Source: Acrocarpospora pleiomorpha (GTDB lineage: Bacteria > Actinomycetota > Actinomycetes > Streptosporangiales > Streptosporangiaceae). From it: a DNA stretch of 64,000 bases. Positions 25,454 through 34,044 of this stretch are shown in pieces. The first letter of the stretch is position 1, and the number at the start of each line of letters is the position of its first letter. The position numbers were made by a program, and so were the translations under genes. The stretch is from positions 27,428 to 91,427 of the forward strand of contig NZ_BLAF01000027.1 in assembly GCF_009687885.1 (NCBI RefSeq). Direction: 5' to 3'. The notes beneath the pieces were generated by a model, which was given only the letters and a program-made list of their open reading frames with translations, did not search any database and was not told the origin of the DNA.

Positions 25454-26629
25454 ATGTTGCGCCGCACGTTCGTCCGCTCGGGGGCCCTGGCCGCGCTCAC
25501 CGGCTCACTCTGGCGGTCCGCCTGCGCGGCGCCCGCCCCCGCCGCCACGCCTTCGGCCGTCCCGACGCCCACTCCCTCGGCGGCGGCTCGCGCGGCCGTA
25601 CGCGGCAAGGGGCCTTACGGCGCGCTGGCCAAACCCGACAAGAACGCCATCGCCCTGGCGGAAGGTTTCACCAGCCGGGTGGTCGGCCGTTCCGGGCAGC
25701 GCGTCGGCGGCCTGACCTGGCATCCCGCCCCCGACGGCGGGGCCTGCTTCGCCGACGGCGACGGCTGGATCTACGTCTCCAACTCCGAGGTCCCCGTGGT
25801 CGGCGGCGTCTCCGCGCTCCGCTTCGGGCCCGACGGCACGATCAAGACGGGCTATCGCATCCTGTCCGGCACCGACCGGAACTGCGCCGGGGGCGCGACC
25901 CCGTGGAACACCTGGCTGTCCTGCGAGGAGACCGTCCGCGGGCGCGTCTTCGAATGCGATCCGTACGGCTACCGCGCCGCCGCCCCCCGCCTCGCCATGG
26001 GCCGCTTCAAGCACGAGGCCGCCGCCTGCGACCCCGACCGTGAGGTCGTCTACCTGACCGAGGACGAGCCGGACGGCTGCTTCTACCGGTTCCGCCCGGA
26101 GGACTGGGGCGATCTGACCACCGGCGTCCTGGAGGTCATGGTCGGCGACGGCCCAGGGTCTGTCCGGTGGCGGCGCATCCCCAACCCGTCCGCGTCGTAC
26201 GAACCCACCCGCGACCAGGTCGAGGACGCGATCCGCTTCAACGGCGGCGAAGGCTGCTACTACTCGGGCGGCTTCTGCTACTTCACCACCAAAGGCGACA
26301 ACCGCGTCTGGGCCTACGACGCCGCCGCCCGCGAGCTCTCCATCCTCTACGACGCCAACGCCCCCCTCAAAGGCGTCGACAACGTGTACGTCTCCCGCTC
26401 CGGCGACCTGTTCGTGGCCGAGGACGGCGGCAACATGGAGATCAACATCATCACCGCCGACGGCGAGGTCGCCCCGTTCCTCCGTCTGGTCGGCCACGGC
26501 AGATCCGAGATCACCGGCCTGGCCTTCGCCCCGGACGGCGACCGCCTCTACTTCTCCTCCCAGCGCGGCACCACCGGCTCCAACCGCTCCGGCGTCACCT
26601 ACGAGGTCACCGGCCCGTTCCGCACCTGA
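25454..26629 (+). CDS. PhoX-like (DUF839) exported protein
   Basis: A 391-residue protein. The N-terminus MLRRTFVRSGALAALTG has a twin-arginine-like signal, consistent with export of a folded, metal-containing protein by Tat. After a Pro/Ala-rich linker, the body contains a propeller-type fold with PhoX-family segments such as GGATPWNTWLSCEETV, RFKHEAAACDP and FNGGEGCYYSGG; the acidic and Arg/Lys residues of these segments bind calcium and iron in PhoX phosphatases. Phosphatase activity is therefore likely but not certain, as short DUF839 proteins are often uncharacterised. GGGAGGAGATT before ATG 25454 is a strong ribosome site. Confidence 0.85.
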   Translation: MLRRTFVRSGALAALTGSLWRSACAAPAPAATPSAVPTPTPSAAARAAVRGKGPYGALAKPDKNAIALAEGFTSRVVGRSGQRVGGLTWHPAPDGGACFADGDGWIYVSNSEVPVVGGVSALRFGPDGTIKTGYRILSGTDRNCAGGATPWNTWLSCEETVRGRVFECDPYGYRAAAPRLAMGRFKHEAAACDPDREVVYLTEDEPDGCFYRFRPEDWGDLTTGVLEVMVGDGPGSVRWRRIPNPSASYEPTRDQVEDAIRFNGGEGCYYSGGFCYFTTKGDNRVWAYDAAARELSILYDANAPLKGVDNVYVSRSGDLFVAEDGGNMEINIITADGEVAPFLRLVGHGRSEITGLAFAPDGDRLYFSSQRGTTGSNRSGVTYEVTGPFRT

Positions 26630-26642
26630 GCCGCTCCTCCCA

Positions 26643-27542
26643 TCAGAGCGGGCGCTCCCAGAACTGCTCCATGAAACCTTTGCCGGGCTCCTCGCCCGTG
26701 AGTTTGAAGCCCGCGGATTCGTAGATCTTGCGGGCGGAGGTGAGGGGGTCGCGGGTCCAGAGCATGATGGACTGGTAGCCGGTGTCGTGGGCGAAGCGGA
26801 GGCATTCCTCGACCAGGCGGGAGCCGATGCCGAGGCCGCGGGCCGAGGGTTCGACCAGGAGCAGGCGGAGCTGGGCGGTGGTGGCGTCCTTGCGCACGCA
26901 GAAGACGCAGCCCGCGCGGTGGCCGTCGACTTCGGCGATCCAGCCCGCCTGGCCGGGGTCGGTCTGGTTGTCGAGGAAGTCGGCGCAGATGCGGGCGACC
27001 AGGGCCTCGAAGTCGGGACCCCAGCCGTACTCGCGGGCGTAGACGGCGCCGTGGCGGGAGACCACCCAGCCGAGGTCGCCGGGGCGCGGAGGTCTGATGA
27101 CATAGGGGGCTTTGTCGGGTTTTTCGCCGAGGATCTCGCGGATCGTGCCCATGCTGGCCACCAGGCGGGTCCGGTCGCGCTCGGGGAGGGCGTCGAGCAG
27201 GGCGCTGACTTCGGCGTCGGAACGTTCGTCCAGGTGGGCGTAGGTATCGCGGCCCTGGGCGGTGAGGGTGACCACCTGGCGGCGGGCGTCGGCCGCCGAC
27301 CGTTCGCGCCGGATCAGGCCGTCGCCTTCGAGCCGGGCCAGCACCCGGCTGAGGTAGCCGCCGTCCAGCTCGAGCAGACGCTTGATCTCGCCCACCTCGA
27401 CCTCCGCGGCGGATCGGTTGAGCTCGAACAGCACCCGCGCCTCGGTGAGCGAGTAGGGCGAATCGTGCATCCCCGAACGGAGCATCCCGATCACTGCCGT
27501 GTAGAAGCGATTGAAGGCCCGGACCTCGGCGATCATATTCAT
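26643..27542 (-). CDS. MarR-type regulator fused to a GNAT acetyltransferase
   Basis: A 299-residue two-domain protein. Residues 1-140 are a MarR winged helix (SLTEARVLFELNRS, LDGGYLSRVLARLEGDGLIRRERSAADARRQ). Residues 150-299 are a GNAT fold with the acetyl-CoA loop PSARGLGIGSRLVEECLRFA and the late motif ARKIYESAGFKL. Such fusions regulate or modify small molecules, and the acetyltransferase substrate is unknown. ATG 27542 is chosen because GGGGAGAG lies directly upstream; an in-frame start 87 bp further up has none. Palindromes at 27553-27576 sit over the likely promoter, suggesting autoregulation and possible control of the divergent lactonase gene. Confidence 0.9.
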   Translation of the reverse strand: MNMIAEVRAFNRFYTAVIGMLRSGMHDSPYSLTEARVLFELNRSAAEVEVGEIKRLLELDGGYLSRVLARLEGDGLIRRERSAADARRQVVTLTAQGRDTYAHLDERSDAEVSALLDALPERDRTRLVASMGTIREILGEKPDKAPYVIRPPRPGDLGWVVSRHGAVYAREYGWGPDFEALVARICADFLDNQTDPGQAGWIAEVDGHRAGCVFCVRKDATTAQLRLLLVEPSARGLGIGSRLVEECLRFAHDTGYQSIMLWTRDPLTSARKIYESAGFKLTGEEPGKGFMEQFWERPL

Positions 27543-27552
27543 TGCTCTCCCC

Positions 27553-27576
27553 AACGAATTCGTTGCTTGAAGCAAC
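27553..27576. promoter_or_regulatory. MarR-type operator between the MarR-GNAT and lactonase genes
   Basis: Two overlapping palindromes: AACGAATTCGTT (27553-27564) and GTTGCTTGAAGCAAC (27562-27576), the latter matching the TTGC-N-GCAA style of MarR operators. The pair is 11 bp from the MarR-GNAT start and 64 bp from that of the lactonase gene. Confidence 0.65.
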
Positions 27577-27639
27577 GATAGCCTGGATTGCCGCGGTGGG
27601 CTAATGTGCGGGCCTGTCGGCCGAAACAAGGAGCTCTGC

Positions 27640-28572
27640 GTGGGTGTGTATGTCGGTGGTTATGAGTCGAAGGTCTCCATGGTGGACGGCGAGCTCGCCG
27701 TAGTCGGGGAGATCCCGGTGACCGCTCCCTCGTTCCTGGCCGCGCATCCGAAACTGCCCGTGCTGTACGTGGTGAGCGAGATCGACGACGGCCGGATCTC
27801 CATCGTCCAGGATTTCGAGACCGTCGAATCGCGGTCCAGCGGCGGCGCCTCCCCCTGCCACGCCGCCGTCGACCCCGCAGGCGCCTGGCTGGCGGTGTCC
27901 AACTACATGGACGGCGTGCTCAGCCTGCACCGCCTCGACGCCGAGGGCCGCTTCGCCGGCCCCGCCCTGGAGTTCCCGCACCACGGCTCCGGCCCCGACC
28001 AGGACCGGCAGCTCGGCCCGCACGCCCACCAGGCCGTCTTCGACCCCGACAACATCCTGCACGTCAGCGACCTGGGCACCGACGAGATCCGGCGCTACCG
28101 GGTGGACGACGAGGTCGAGGTCCTGCCGCCGGTGCGGCTCACCCCCGGCTCAGGCCCCCGGCACATGGACTGCCGTGACGACCGGTGGTATGTCGTGGGG
28201 GAGCTGGACGGGATGGTCAGGGCGTACGACACGGACTGGAAAGAGCTCGCGCGGACCCCCGCGACCCGGACGGACCTCCAGAATTACCCCTCGCACCTGG
28301 AGCTGCACGGCGAGCACCTCTACGTCGGCAACCGGGGGCCGAACACGATCTCCGTGTTCGATCCGGAGACCCTGGAGCTGCTCGCCGAGGTGCCGAGCGG
28401 AGGAACCTGGCCCCGGCACTTCGCGTTCGCGGACGGAAAGCTGTATGTCGCCAACCAGCACTCCGGCGAGGTCGCCGAGTTCCGGCTGGCCGACGGCGTG
28501 CCCGAGCCGACCGGCGCGGTGATCGCCCTCGGTTCGCCGAGTTGCGTGGTGGGGTCAGGCCCAGCCGCGTGA
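27640..28572 (+). CDS. Lactonase-family seven-bladed propeller protein
   Basis: A 310-residue protein of the 6-phosphogluconolactonase (YbhE/Pgl) propeller family. Signature segments are YVGGYES at the start, SGGASPCHAAVDPAGAWLAVSNY, GPHAHQAVFDP, SDLGTDEIRRY and GSGPRHMDC; His and Arg residues of these loops line the active site in Pgl. It may hydrolyse 6-phosphogluconolactone or another lactone. GTG 27640 follows AAGGAG by six bases and is preferred over ATG 27604. Its 3' end overlaps the convergent glycerol kinase gene by 18 bp. A MarR-type operator lies upstream. Confidence 0.85.
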   Translation: MGVYVGGYESKVSMVDGELAVVGEIPVTAPSFLAAHPKLPVLYVVSEIDDGRISIVQDFETVESRSSGGASPCHAAVDPAGAWLAVSNYMDGVLSLHRLDAEGRFAGPALEFPHHGSGPDQDRQLGPHAHQAVFDPDNILHVSDLGTDEIRRYRVDDEVEVLPPVRLTPGSGPRHMDCRDDRWYVVGELDGMVRAYDTDWKELARTPATRTDLQNYPSHLELHGEHLYVGNRGPNTISVFDPETLELLAEVPSGGTWPRHFAFADGKLYVANQHSGEVAEFRLADGVPEPTGAVIALGSPSCVVGSGPAA

Positions 28573-29988
28573 GCGGTCCACGGCGCGCCGCCAGCGGGCG
28601 TAGGCCGTGCCGTCGTCGGCGCCGGGGTCGAAACGCCGATCCAGGTGCCAGGTCTTGCGGAGCTCCTCGGGGGAGGCCCACACGCCGACCCCGAGCCCGG
28701 CCAGGAAGGCCGCGCCGAGCGCGGTCGTCTCCTGGATGACCGGGCGTTCGACCGGGATGCCCAGCTGGTCGGCCTGCAGCTGCATGAGCAGGTCGTTGGC
28801 GCTGGCCCCGCCGTCGGCCTTCATGACCCTGACGTCCATGGTCGCCACGATGTCGCGCACCTCGAACGCGATCGCCTCCAGGGTGGCGCGGACCAGGTGC
28901 GCCCGCGTCGTCCCCCGGGTCAGGCCGAAGATCGTGCCACGCGCCTCCGGGTCCCAGTGCGGCGCGCCGAGGCCGGTCAGCGCGGGCACGAAGACCACCC
29001 CGCCGGAATCCGGCACCGACCCCGCCACGGCCTCCGACGCGGCCGCCGTGTCCAGGATGCCGAGCCCGTCCCTGAGCCACTGGATCGCCGAACCGGTGAC
29101 GAAGATCGAGCCCTCCAGGGCGTACGTCCGGTTGCCGGAAGGGTCCTCCCAGGCGACCGTCGTGAGCAGTCCCGCGTCCGACCTGACCACCTGGTCGCCG
29201 GTGTTGACCAGGATGAACGAGCCCGTGCCGTAGGTGCACTTCACGTCGCCTGGGGTGAAGCACGTCTGCCCGAACAGGGCCGCCTGCTGGTCGCCCGCAA
29301 GCCCGCTGATCGGCAGGTCGAGCCCCAGGAACGAATCCGGATCGGTCCGCCCGATCTCCCCGTAGTTGGGGACCAGCTCCGGCAGCGCATCCATCGGCAC
29401 CCCGAACAGCTCGCACAGCTCGGGCGACCAGGCGCCGGCGACGATGTCGTACAGCAGGGTCCTGGACGCGTTCGAGGGATCGGTCACATGCCGCGCGCCG
29501 CCCGTGAGCCGGGCGATCAGGTAGGAATCCACCGTCCCGATCGCCGGGTCCCCGTCCACCGGATCGTTCTCCGCCAGCCACGTCAGCTTGGTCCCCGTGA
29601 AGTACGGATCGAGCCGCAGCCCCGTGAGTTCCGTCACACGCGGCTCGTGCCCGGCCTCCCGCAGCCGCGCGCAGATCGCCGAAGATCGCCGGTCCTGCCA
29701 CACGATCGCCCGCCGCGGCGCGGCCAGCGAACGCCGGTCCCAGAGCACCGCCGTCTCCCGCTGGTTGGTGATTCCGACGCACCGAAGCGGGGTACTTGCC
29801 TGGTCAAGCGCGGTACGGCAGGCTGCGAGCGTCGCCTGCCAGATCTCCTCGGGGGCGTGTTCCACCCACCCGGGTTCCGGGAAGTGCTGAGCGAACTCCG
29901 CGTACCCGCGGGCGTCGATTCGCCCGTCCTCGGTCACCACGAGGGCGGTGACCCCGGTCGTACCAGCGTCTATCGCCAAAACACCCAC
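28555..29988 (-). CDS. glpK: Glycerol kinase
   Basis: A 477-residue FGGY-family kinase that converts glycerol to glycerol 3-phosphate with ATP. Family features are LAIDAGTTGVTALV at the N-terminus, GWVEHAPEEIW, TNQRETAVLWDR, AIVWQDRRS, the FGGY-type FVPALTGLGAPHWDPEARG near residue 325 and the C-terminal GGASANDLLMQLQAD. It is slightly shorter than the usual 500 residues. The start is GTG 29988, with GTGAGG just upstream. A DasR-type operator is 15 bp upstream, suggesting repression linked to amino-sugar availability. No glpF or glpD is in the window. Confidence 0.9.
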   Translation of the reverse strand: MGVLAIDAGTTGVTALVVTEDGRIDARGYAEFAQHFPEPGWVEHAPEEIWQATLAACRTALDQASTPLRCVGITNQRETAVLWDRRSLAAPRRAIVWQDRRSSAICARLREAGHEPRVTELTGLRLDPYFTGTKLTWLAENDPVDGDPAIGTVDSYLIARLTGGARHVTDPSNASRTLLYDIVAGAWSPELCELFGVPMDALPELVPNYGEIGRTDPDSFLGLDLPISGLAGDQQAALFGQTCFTPGDVKCTYGTGSFILVNTGDQVVRSDAGLLTTVAWEDPSGNRTYALEGSIFVTGSAIQWLRDGLGILDTAAASEAVAGSVPDSGGVVFVPALTGLGAPHWDPEARGTIFGLTRGTTRAHLVRATLEAIAFEVRDIVATMDVRVMKADGGASANDLLMQLQADQLGIPVERPVIQETTALGAAFLAGLGVGVWASPEELRKTWHLDRRFDPGADDGTAYARWRRAVDRSRGWA

Positions 29989-30002
29989 GGAGCCTCACTT
30001 TT

Positions 30003-30014
30003 TGGTCTAGACCA
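30003..30014. promoter_or_regulatory. DasR-type operator (dre) between glpK and pfp
   Basis: TGGTCTAGACCA is a perfect 12-bp palindrome and equals the core of the DasR responsive element of Streptomyces, recognised by a GntR/HutC-family regulator that responds to glucosamine phosphates. It is 15 bp upstream of the glpK start (minus strand) and 83 bp upstream of the phosphofructokinase start (plus strand), so it could act on either. Other HutC-type regulators bind related sites. Confidence 0.65.
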
Positions 30015-30096
30015 TTGTTGTCACCAGGAGGCAGAATGCCTCCCGTCAGCGTCCCGACTCAGTCTGGCCGCGTAAACCCATATGGAGGAACCCGAC

Positions 30097-31122
30097 ATGC
30101 GTATTGGAGTGCTCACCGGTGGTGGGGACTGTCCCGGCCTGAACGCGGTGATCCGCGCGGTGGTGCGGAAGGGCGCCGGCGTCTACGGTCACGAGTTCGT
30201 CGGATTCCGGGACGGCTGGAGAGGTCCCCTGGAAGGCGAGACGATGACGCTGGACGTCCAGGCGGTGCGTGGCATCCTGCCGCGCGGTGGCACGATCCTG
30301 GGGTCGTCGCGGACCAACCCGATCAAGATCGAGGGTGGCGTCGAGCGGATCAAGGAAAACCTTGAGACCCACGGAGTGGACGCGCTGATCGCCATCGGAG
30401 GTGAGGACACGCTCGGCGTCGCCAAGCAGCTCTTCGACCGGGGCGTGAACGTCGTCGGCGTGCCCAAGACGATCGACAACGACCTGAACGCGACCGACTA
30501 CACCTTCGGTTTCGACACGGCCGTCAACATCGCGATGGAGGCCATCGACCGCCTGCACACCACCGCCGAGTCCCACCACCGCGCGCTGATCTGCGAGGTC
30601 ATGGGCCGGCACGCGGGCTGGATCGCGCTGCACGCCGGCATGGCCGCCGGGGCGAACGTGATCCTCATCCCCGAGAAGCCGTTCGACATCGACAAGGTCT
30701 GCGAGTACGTGGAGTCCCGCTTCAAGACCCGCTACTCGCCGATCATCGTGGTGGCCGAGGGCGCGCACCCGATCGAGGGGCAGATGGCGGTCCAGACCGG
30801 CGACCTCGACGCGTTCGGGCACGTCCGGCTGGGCGGCGTCGGCGAGCGGCTGGCCCAGGAGATCGAGCGCCGCACCGGCAAGGAGGCCAGGACCACGGTG
30901 CTCGGCCACATCCAGCGCGGCGGCACGCCCACCGCGTACGACCGGGTGCTGGCCACCCGCTTCGGCCTGGCCGCGATCACCGCCGTGCACGACGGCGACT
31001 ACGGCAAGATGGTCGGCCTGCAGGGCACCGAGATCGTCCGGGTGGGCCTGGACGCCGCGACGGCCGAGCTCAAGACGGTTCCGCCGCACCGCTACGAGGA
31101 GGCCGAGGTCTTCTTCGGCTAG
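30097..31122 (+). CDS. pfp: 6-phosphofructokinase, pyrophosphate-dependent type
   Basis: A 341-residue enzyme that phosphorylates fructose 6-phosphate in glycolysis. Conserved parts are LTGGGDCPGLNAVIR, SSRTNP, PKTIDNDL (catalytic Asp127), MGRHAGW and GHIQRGG. The two positions that determine the phosphoryl donor read Asp104 (in GGEDT) and Lys124 (in PKTID), numbering that here coincides with the E. coli enzyme. Asp104/Lys124 is the signature of PPi-dependent enzymes such as that of Amycolatopsis methanolica, whereas ATP enzymes have Gly at both. ATG 30097 follows GGAGG by seven bases. A terminator hairpin overlaps its downstream region. Confidence 0.9.
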   Translation: MRIGVLTGGGDCPGLNAVIRAVVRKGAGVYGHEFVGFRDGWRGPLEGETMTLDVQAVRGILPRGGTILGSSRTNPIKIEGGVERIKENLETHGVDALIAIGGEDTLGVAKQLFDRGVNVVGVPKTIDNDLNATDYTFGFDTAVNIAMEAIDRLHTTAESHHRALICEVMGRHAGWIALHAGMAAGANVILIPEKPFDIDKVCEYVESRFKTRYSPIIVVAEGAHPIEGQMAVQTGDLDAFGHVRLGGVGERLAQEIERRTGKEARTTVLGHIQRGGTPTAYDRVLATRFGLAAITAVHDGDYGKMVGLQGTEIVRVGLDAATAELKTVPPHRYEEAEVFFG

Positions 31123-31133
31123 ATCGAACTTAC

Positions 31134-31163
31134 GGCTCGCGCCCGGTTTCACGGGCGCGGGCC
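31134..31163. terminator. Bidirectional terminator between pfp and the MHYT gene
   Basis: Arms 31134-31145 (GGCTCGCGCCCG) and 31152-31163 (CGGGCGCGGGCC) pair over 12 bp with one G-T pair, around the loop GTTTCA. It lies between two convergent genes and touches the stop codon of the MHYT gene. Confidence 0.7.
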
Positions 31164-32005
31164 TACTGGTTTCTGGGGGTGAAGAGCGAGTCGTCGCGCG
31201 CGGGTTCCCGGACCGGCGGCGGCAGGGTCCGGTTCTGGCGGCGGCTCTCCAGCCGGGCCAGGATGGCGGCGTCCTCGCGCAGCTCCGCCGCCGACGGGGA
31301 CAGCAGCACCGCCAGCAGCAGGCCCACGGTCAGCAGGCTGATCCCCACCAGGAGCGGCAGCAGGAAGTCGATCGCCTCGGCGCCGCCGGTGGACAGGCCG
31401 TCCTGGAGGCGGACGCTCATCGCGTACATGCCGGTGAAGTGCATGCCGTTCACCGCGACGCCCATGATCAGAGCCGCGCCGATGGTGGCCAGCGCCCCCT
31501 CGACGCGCAGGGTGAACCAGAGGGCGACGGTCGCGGCCACGATGGCGATCAGCACGGAGATCGCCACGACCAGGATGTCGTAGTTCACCTGGCCGGACAT
31601 GTTCATCGCGAACATGCCCGTGTAGTGCATGCCGGCCACGCCGACGCCGGTGATCAGGCCGCCCAGCAGCAGCGGGAGCGGCTGGCCGCCGCCGCGCGAG
31701 ACCACCAGCAGGCCGCCGAAGACGACCGCGACGGCGATCACGAAGGATCCGATCGTGAGCGGCACGTCATAGCGGATCAGGGTGCCGGGGACGTCGAAGC
31801 CCATCATCGCGATGAAATGCATGACCCAGATCCCGGTGCCGCCGATCGAGAGCGCGCCGCCGACGAGCCAGCGCACCCGCGCCGGACCCTCGGCCGATCG
31901 GGCCCGCGAGGTCAGCAGGAGTCCGAGGAACGATCCAACCACGGACATCAGGTAGGCGAGTACCGGCGTCACCCAACCATGTGCGAAGTGGTTGATATGG
32001 GACAT
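31163..32005 (-). CDS. MHYT-domain membrane sensor protein
   Basis: A 280-residue integral membrane protein with about seven helices. Three MHYT-type motifs appear: MHFIAMMGF near residue 63, MHYTGMFAM near 129 and MHFTGMYAM near 192; their Met and His residues are proposed to bind copper and sense oxygen, CO or NO at the outer face. The C-terminal tail of about 45 residues is cytoplasmic and has no catalytic domain, so any signal must pass to a partner. ATG 32005 follows AAAAAGGAG by six bases; the further-upstream in-frame start lacks this. It is divergent from a MacS-type histidine kinase gene with a shared AT-rich intergenic region. Confidence 0.88.
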   Translation of the reverse strand: MSHINHFAHGWVTPVLAYLMSVVGSFLGLLLTSRARSAEGPARVRWLVGGALSIGGTGIWVMHFIAMMGFDVPGTLIRYDVPLTIGSFVIAVAVVFGGLLVVSRGGGQPLPLLLGGLITGVGVAGMHYTGMFAMNMSGQVNYDILVVAISVLIAIVAATVALWFTLRVEGALATIGAALIMGVAVNGMHFTGMYAMSVRLQDGLSTGGAEAIDFLLPLLVGISLLTVGLLLAVLLSPSAAELREDAAILARLESRRQNRTLPPPVREPARDDSLFTPRNQ

Positions 32006-32180
32006 ACATGCTCCTTTTTTACGGTTGAATTTTGGATTATGGCAGCCGAAAGTGCCCAATGTCGCTGTGATTGATTACGTTTTGTCATACTTCTCGGCGA
32101 CAAATGATGTCCGCGGCTTTATGTGATCATTGTCCATTTGTTTGGATGATCTGTCGGAGCCGTACATTGGGAGCGTGGCG

Positions 32181-33356
32181 ATGGGGATCGAAGGGCCTTT
32201 CTGGCGGGCCATCGCGGTCTTCCGGATCGCGTCGCTGGGATACGCGGCGATCCTGCTGGTGCAGTCGGGCGGATACGCCCACCCGGTGACCGGGTGGATC
32301 GTCATCGGGGTGATGGCCGTCTGGACCGCCGTCACCACCTACGCCTATTCCACCGAGGCTCTGCGCGGCTGGCCGCTGCTCACGTTCGACCTGCTGCTCA
32401 GCGCCGCCTGCCTGCTGTCCACCGTGTACGTCCAGGGGCCCCAGGCCACCGCGAACACCATGCCGATCACCGCCACCTGGGTGGCCGCTCCGGTCCTGGC
32501 CTGGGGCGTGTACTCCGGGCGTCGCGCCGGCGGCGTCGCGGCGGCCGTGATGTCGGTGGCCGACCTGTGGCTGCGCGGCGTGCGCGGCTTCGACCTGGCC
32601 GCGGTGCCGGTCAACGGCGCGGTGCTGCTGTTCATGGCCGGGATCGTGATCGGGCACGTGGCCCGGCTGGCCAAGCAGGCCGAGGAGCGCATGCAGCGGG
32701 CCATCGAGATCGAGGCCGCCGGAAGAGAGCGGGAGCGCCTGGCCCGGGGCATCCACGATTCGGTGCTCCAGGTGCTGGCGCTGGTCCAGCGGCGCGGCGC
32801 CGAGATCGGCGGCGAGGCGGCCGACCTGGGCCGCCTGGCCGGGGAGCAGGAGGCCGTGCTGCGCGAGCTCGTCCGCTCAGGCCCGCGCCCCGACCGCTCG
32901 CTGCGCTCGCGCCGCCGTTTCGTTCCCGCCCGCCGCGCGCCGGCCGCCCGCTCCGACCAGGGCTCCGACCAGGGCTCCGACCTGGGTGACGCCCTGCGCC
33001 GGTACGGCTCGGCCCAGGTCACCGTGGCCACCCCCGCCGACCCGGTGCCGCTCTCCCCGCGCGCCGTGGACGAGCTCACCGCCGCCGTCGGCAACGCGCT
33101 GGACAACGTGCGCCGCCACTGCGGCGAGCACGCCCGCGCCTGGATCCTGGTGGAGAGCGAACCGGACCGGGTGATCGTGACCGTCCGCGACGACGGGCCC
33201 GGCATCCCCGACGGGCGGCTGGCGGAGGCGGCGAAGGACGGGCGGCTCGGGGTCTCGCAGTCGATCCGGGGCCGGGTCGCCGACCTCGGCGGGAACGTCA
33301 CCATCCTTTCCTCACCGGACGGGACCGAGATCGAGATGTCGGTGCCATTATCGTGA
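32181..33356 (+). CDS. macS: MacS-type sensor histidine kinase
   Basis: A 391-residue membrane kinase of the NarX/DegS-like (HisKA_3) class. Five or six hydrophobic helices occupy residues about 15-165. The phosphoacceptor box is ERERLARGIHDSVLQVLALVQ near residue 195. A Gly/Arg/Asp-rich insert follows, with two near-identical DQGSD repeats, and the HATPase domain ends with NALDNVRRH and DDGPGIPDG. This matches the MacS family of Streptomyces (MacRS, involved in development and membrane functions). ATG 32181 has GGGAG seven bases upstream. Its stop overlaps the start of the response regulator gene by four bases. The input signal is unknown; the adjacent MHYT sensor is a speculative partner. 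Confidence 0.88.
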   Translation: MGIEGPFWRAIAVFRIASLGYAAILLVQSGGYAHPVTGWIVIGVMAVWTAVTTYAYSTEALRGWPLLTFDLLLSAACLLSTVYVQGPQATANTMPITATWVAAPVLAWGVYSGRRAGGVAAAVMSVADLWLRGVRGFDLAAVPVNGAVLLFMAGIVIGHVARLAKQAEERMQRAIEIEAAGRERERLARGIHDSVLQVLALVQRRGAEIGGEAADLGRLAGEQEAVLRELVRSGPRPDRSLRSRRRFVPARRAPAARSDQGSDQGSDLGDALRRYGSAQVTVATPADPVPLSPRAVDELTAAVGNALDNVRRHCGEHARAWILVESEPDRVIVTVRDDGPGIPDGRLAEAAKDGRLGVSQSIRGRVADLGGNVTILSSPDGTEIEMSVPLS

Positions 33357-34009
33357 CGGATATGAGGGTCATGGTGGTGGACGATCATCCGATGTGGCGT
33401 GAGGGCGTGGCCCGGGATCTCGGCGAGGCCGGCTATGAGATCGTCGCGACCACGGGGGAGGGGCGGCAGGCCCTGCGCATCGCGGCGGCGGTCCGGCCGG
33501 AGCTGGTGATCCTCGATCTGCAGCTGCCCGACCTGCCCGGGGTCGAGGTGGCGCGCGGGCTGGGGGCCTCCGAACATCCGCCCCGGGTCCTGGTGCTGTC
33601 GGCCAGCGGCGAGCAGGACGACGTCCTCGAAGCCGTCAAAGCAGGCGCGTCCGGATATTTGGTGAAATCGGCGAGTCGGGAGGAGTTCCTGGACGCGGTC
33701 AAGCGGACCGCGGACGGGGACGCGGTGTTCACGCCCGGCCTGGCCGGGCTGGTGCTGGGCGAATATCGGCGGCTGGCCGCGCAGCCCAAGGCCGCCGAGG
33801 ACGACGGGCCGCGCCTCACCGACCGGGAGACCGAGATCCTGCGGCTGGTCGCGAAAGGGCTCTCCTACCGGCAGATCGCCGAACGCCTGGTGCTCTCCCA
33901 CCGGACCGTCCAGAACCACGTGCAGAACACGCTGAGCAAGCTCCAGCTGCACAACCGGGTGGAGCTGGTGCGATACGCGATCGAAAAGGGCCTGGCCGAC
34001 CTGGACTAA
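33353..34009 (+). CDS. macR: NarL/LuxR-type response regulator (MacR-like)
   Basis: A 218-residue response regulator. The receiver domain has the acidic pocket VVDDHP, phosphoacceptor Asp in LVILDLQLP near residue 57 and Lys in YLVKSAS near 105. The C-terminal helix-turn-helix is LTDRETEILRLVAKGLSYRQIAERLVLSHRTVQNHVQ. It is translationally coupled to the kinase gene (GTGA overlap) and is its cognate partner. Its targets cannot be read from the window. ThiI follows 35 bp later on the same strand. Confidence 0.92.
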   Translation: MTDMRVMVVDDHPMWREGVARDLGEAGYEIVATTGEGRQALRIAAAVRPELVILDLQLPDLPGVEVARGLGASEHPPRVLVLSASGEQDDVLEAVKAGASGYLVKSASREEFLDAVKRTADGDAVFTPGLAGLVLGEYRRLAAQPKAAEDDGPRLTDRETEILRLVAKGLSYRQIAERLVLSHRTVQNHVQNTLSKLQLHNRVELVRYAIEKGLADLD

Positions 34010-34044
34010 AGTAGGAAGGTCGCACCCTCCGGAGGAACGCAGCA

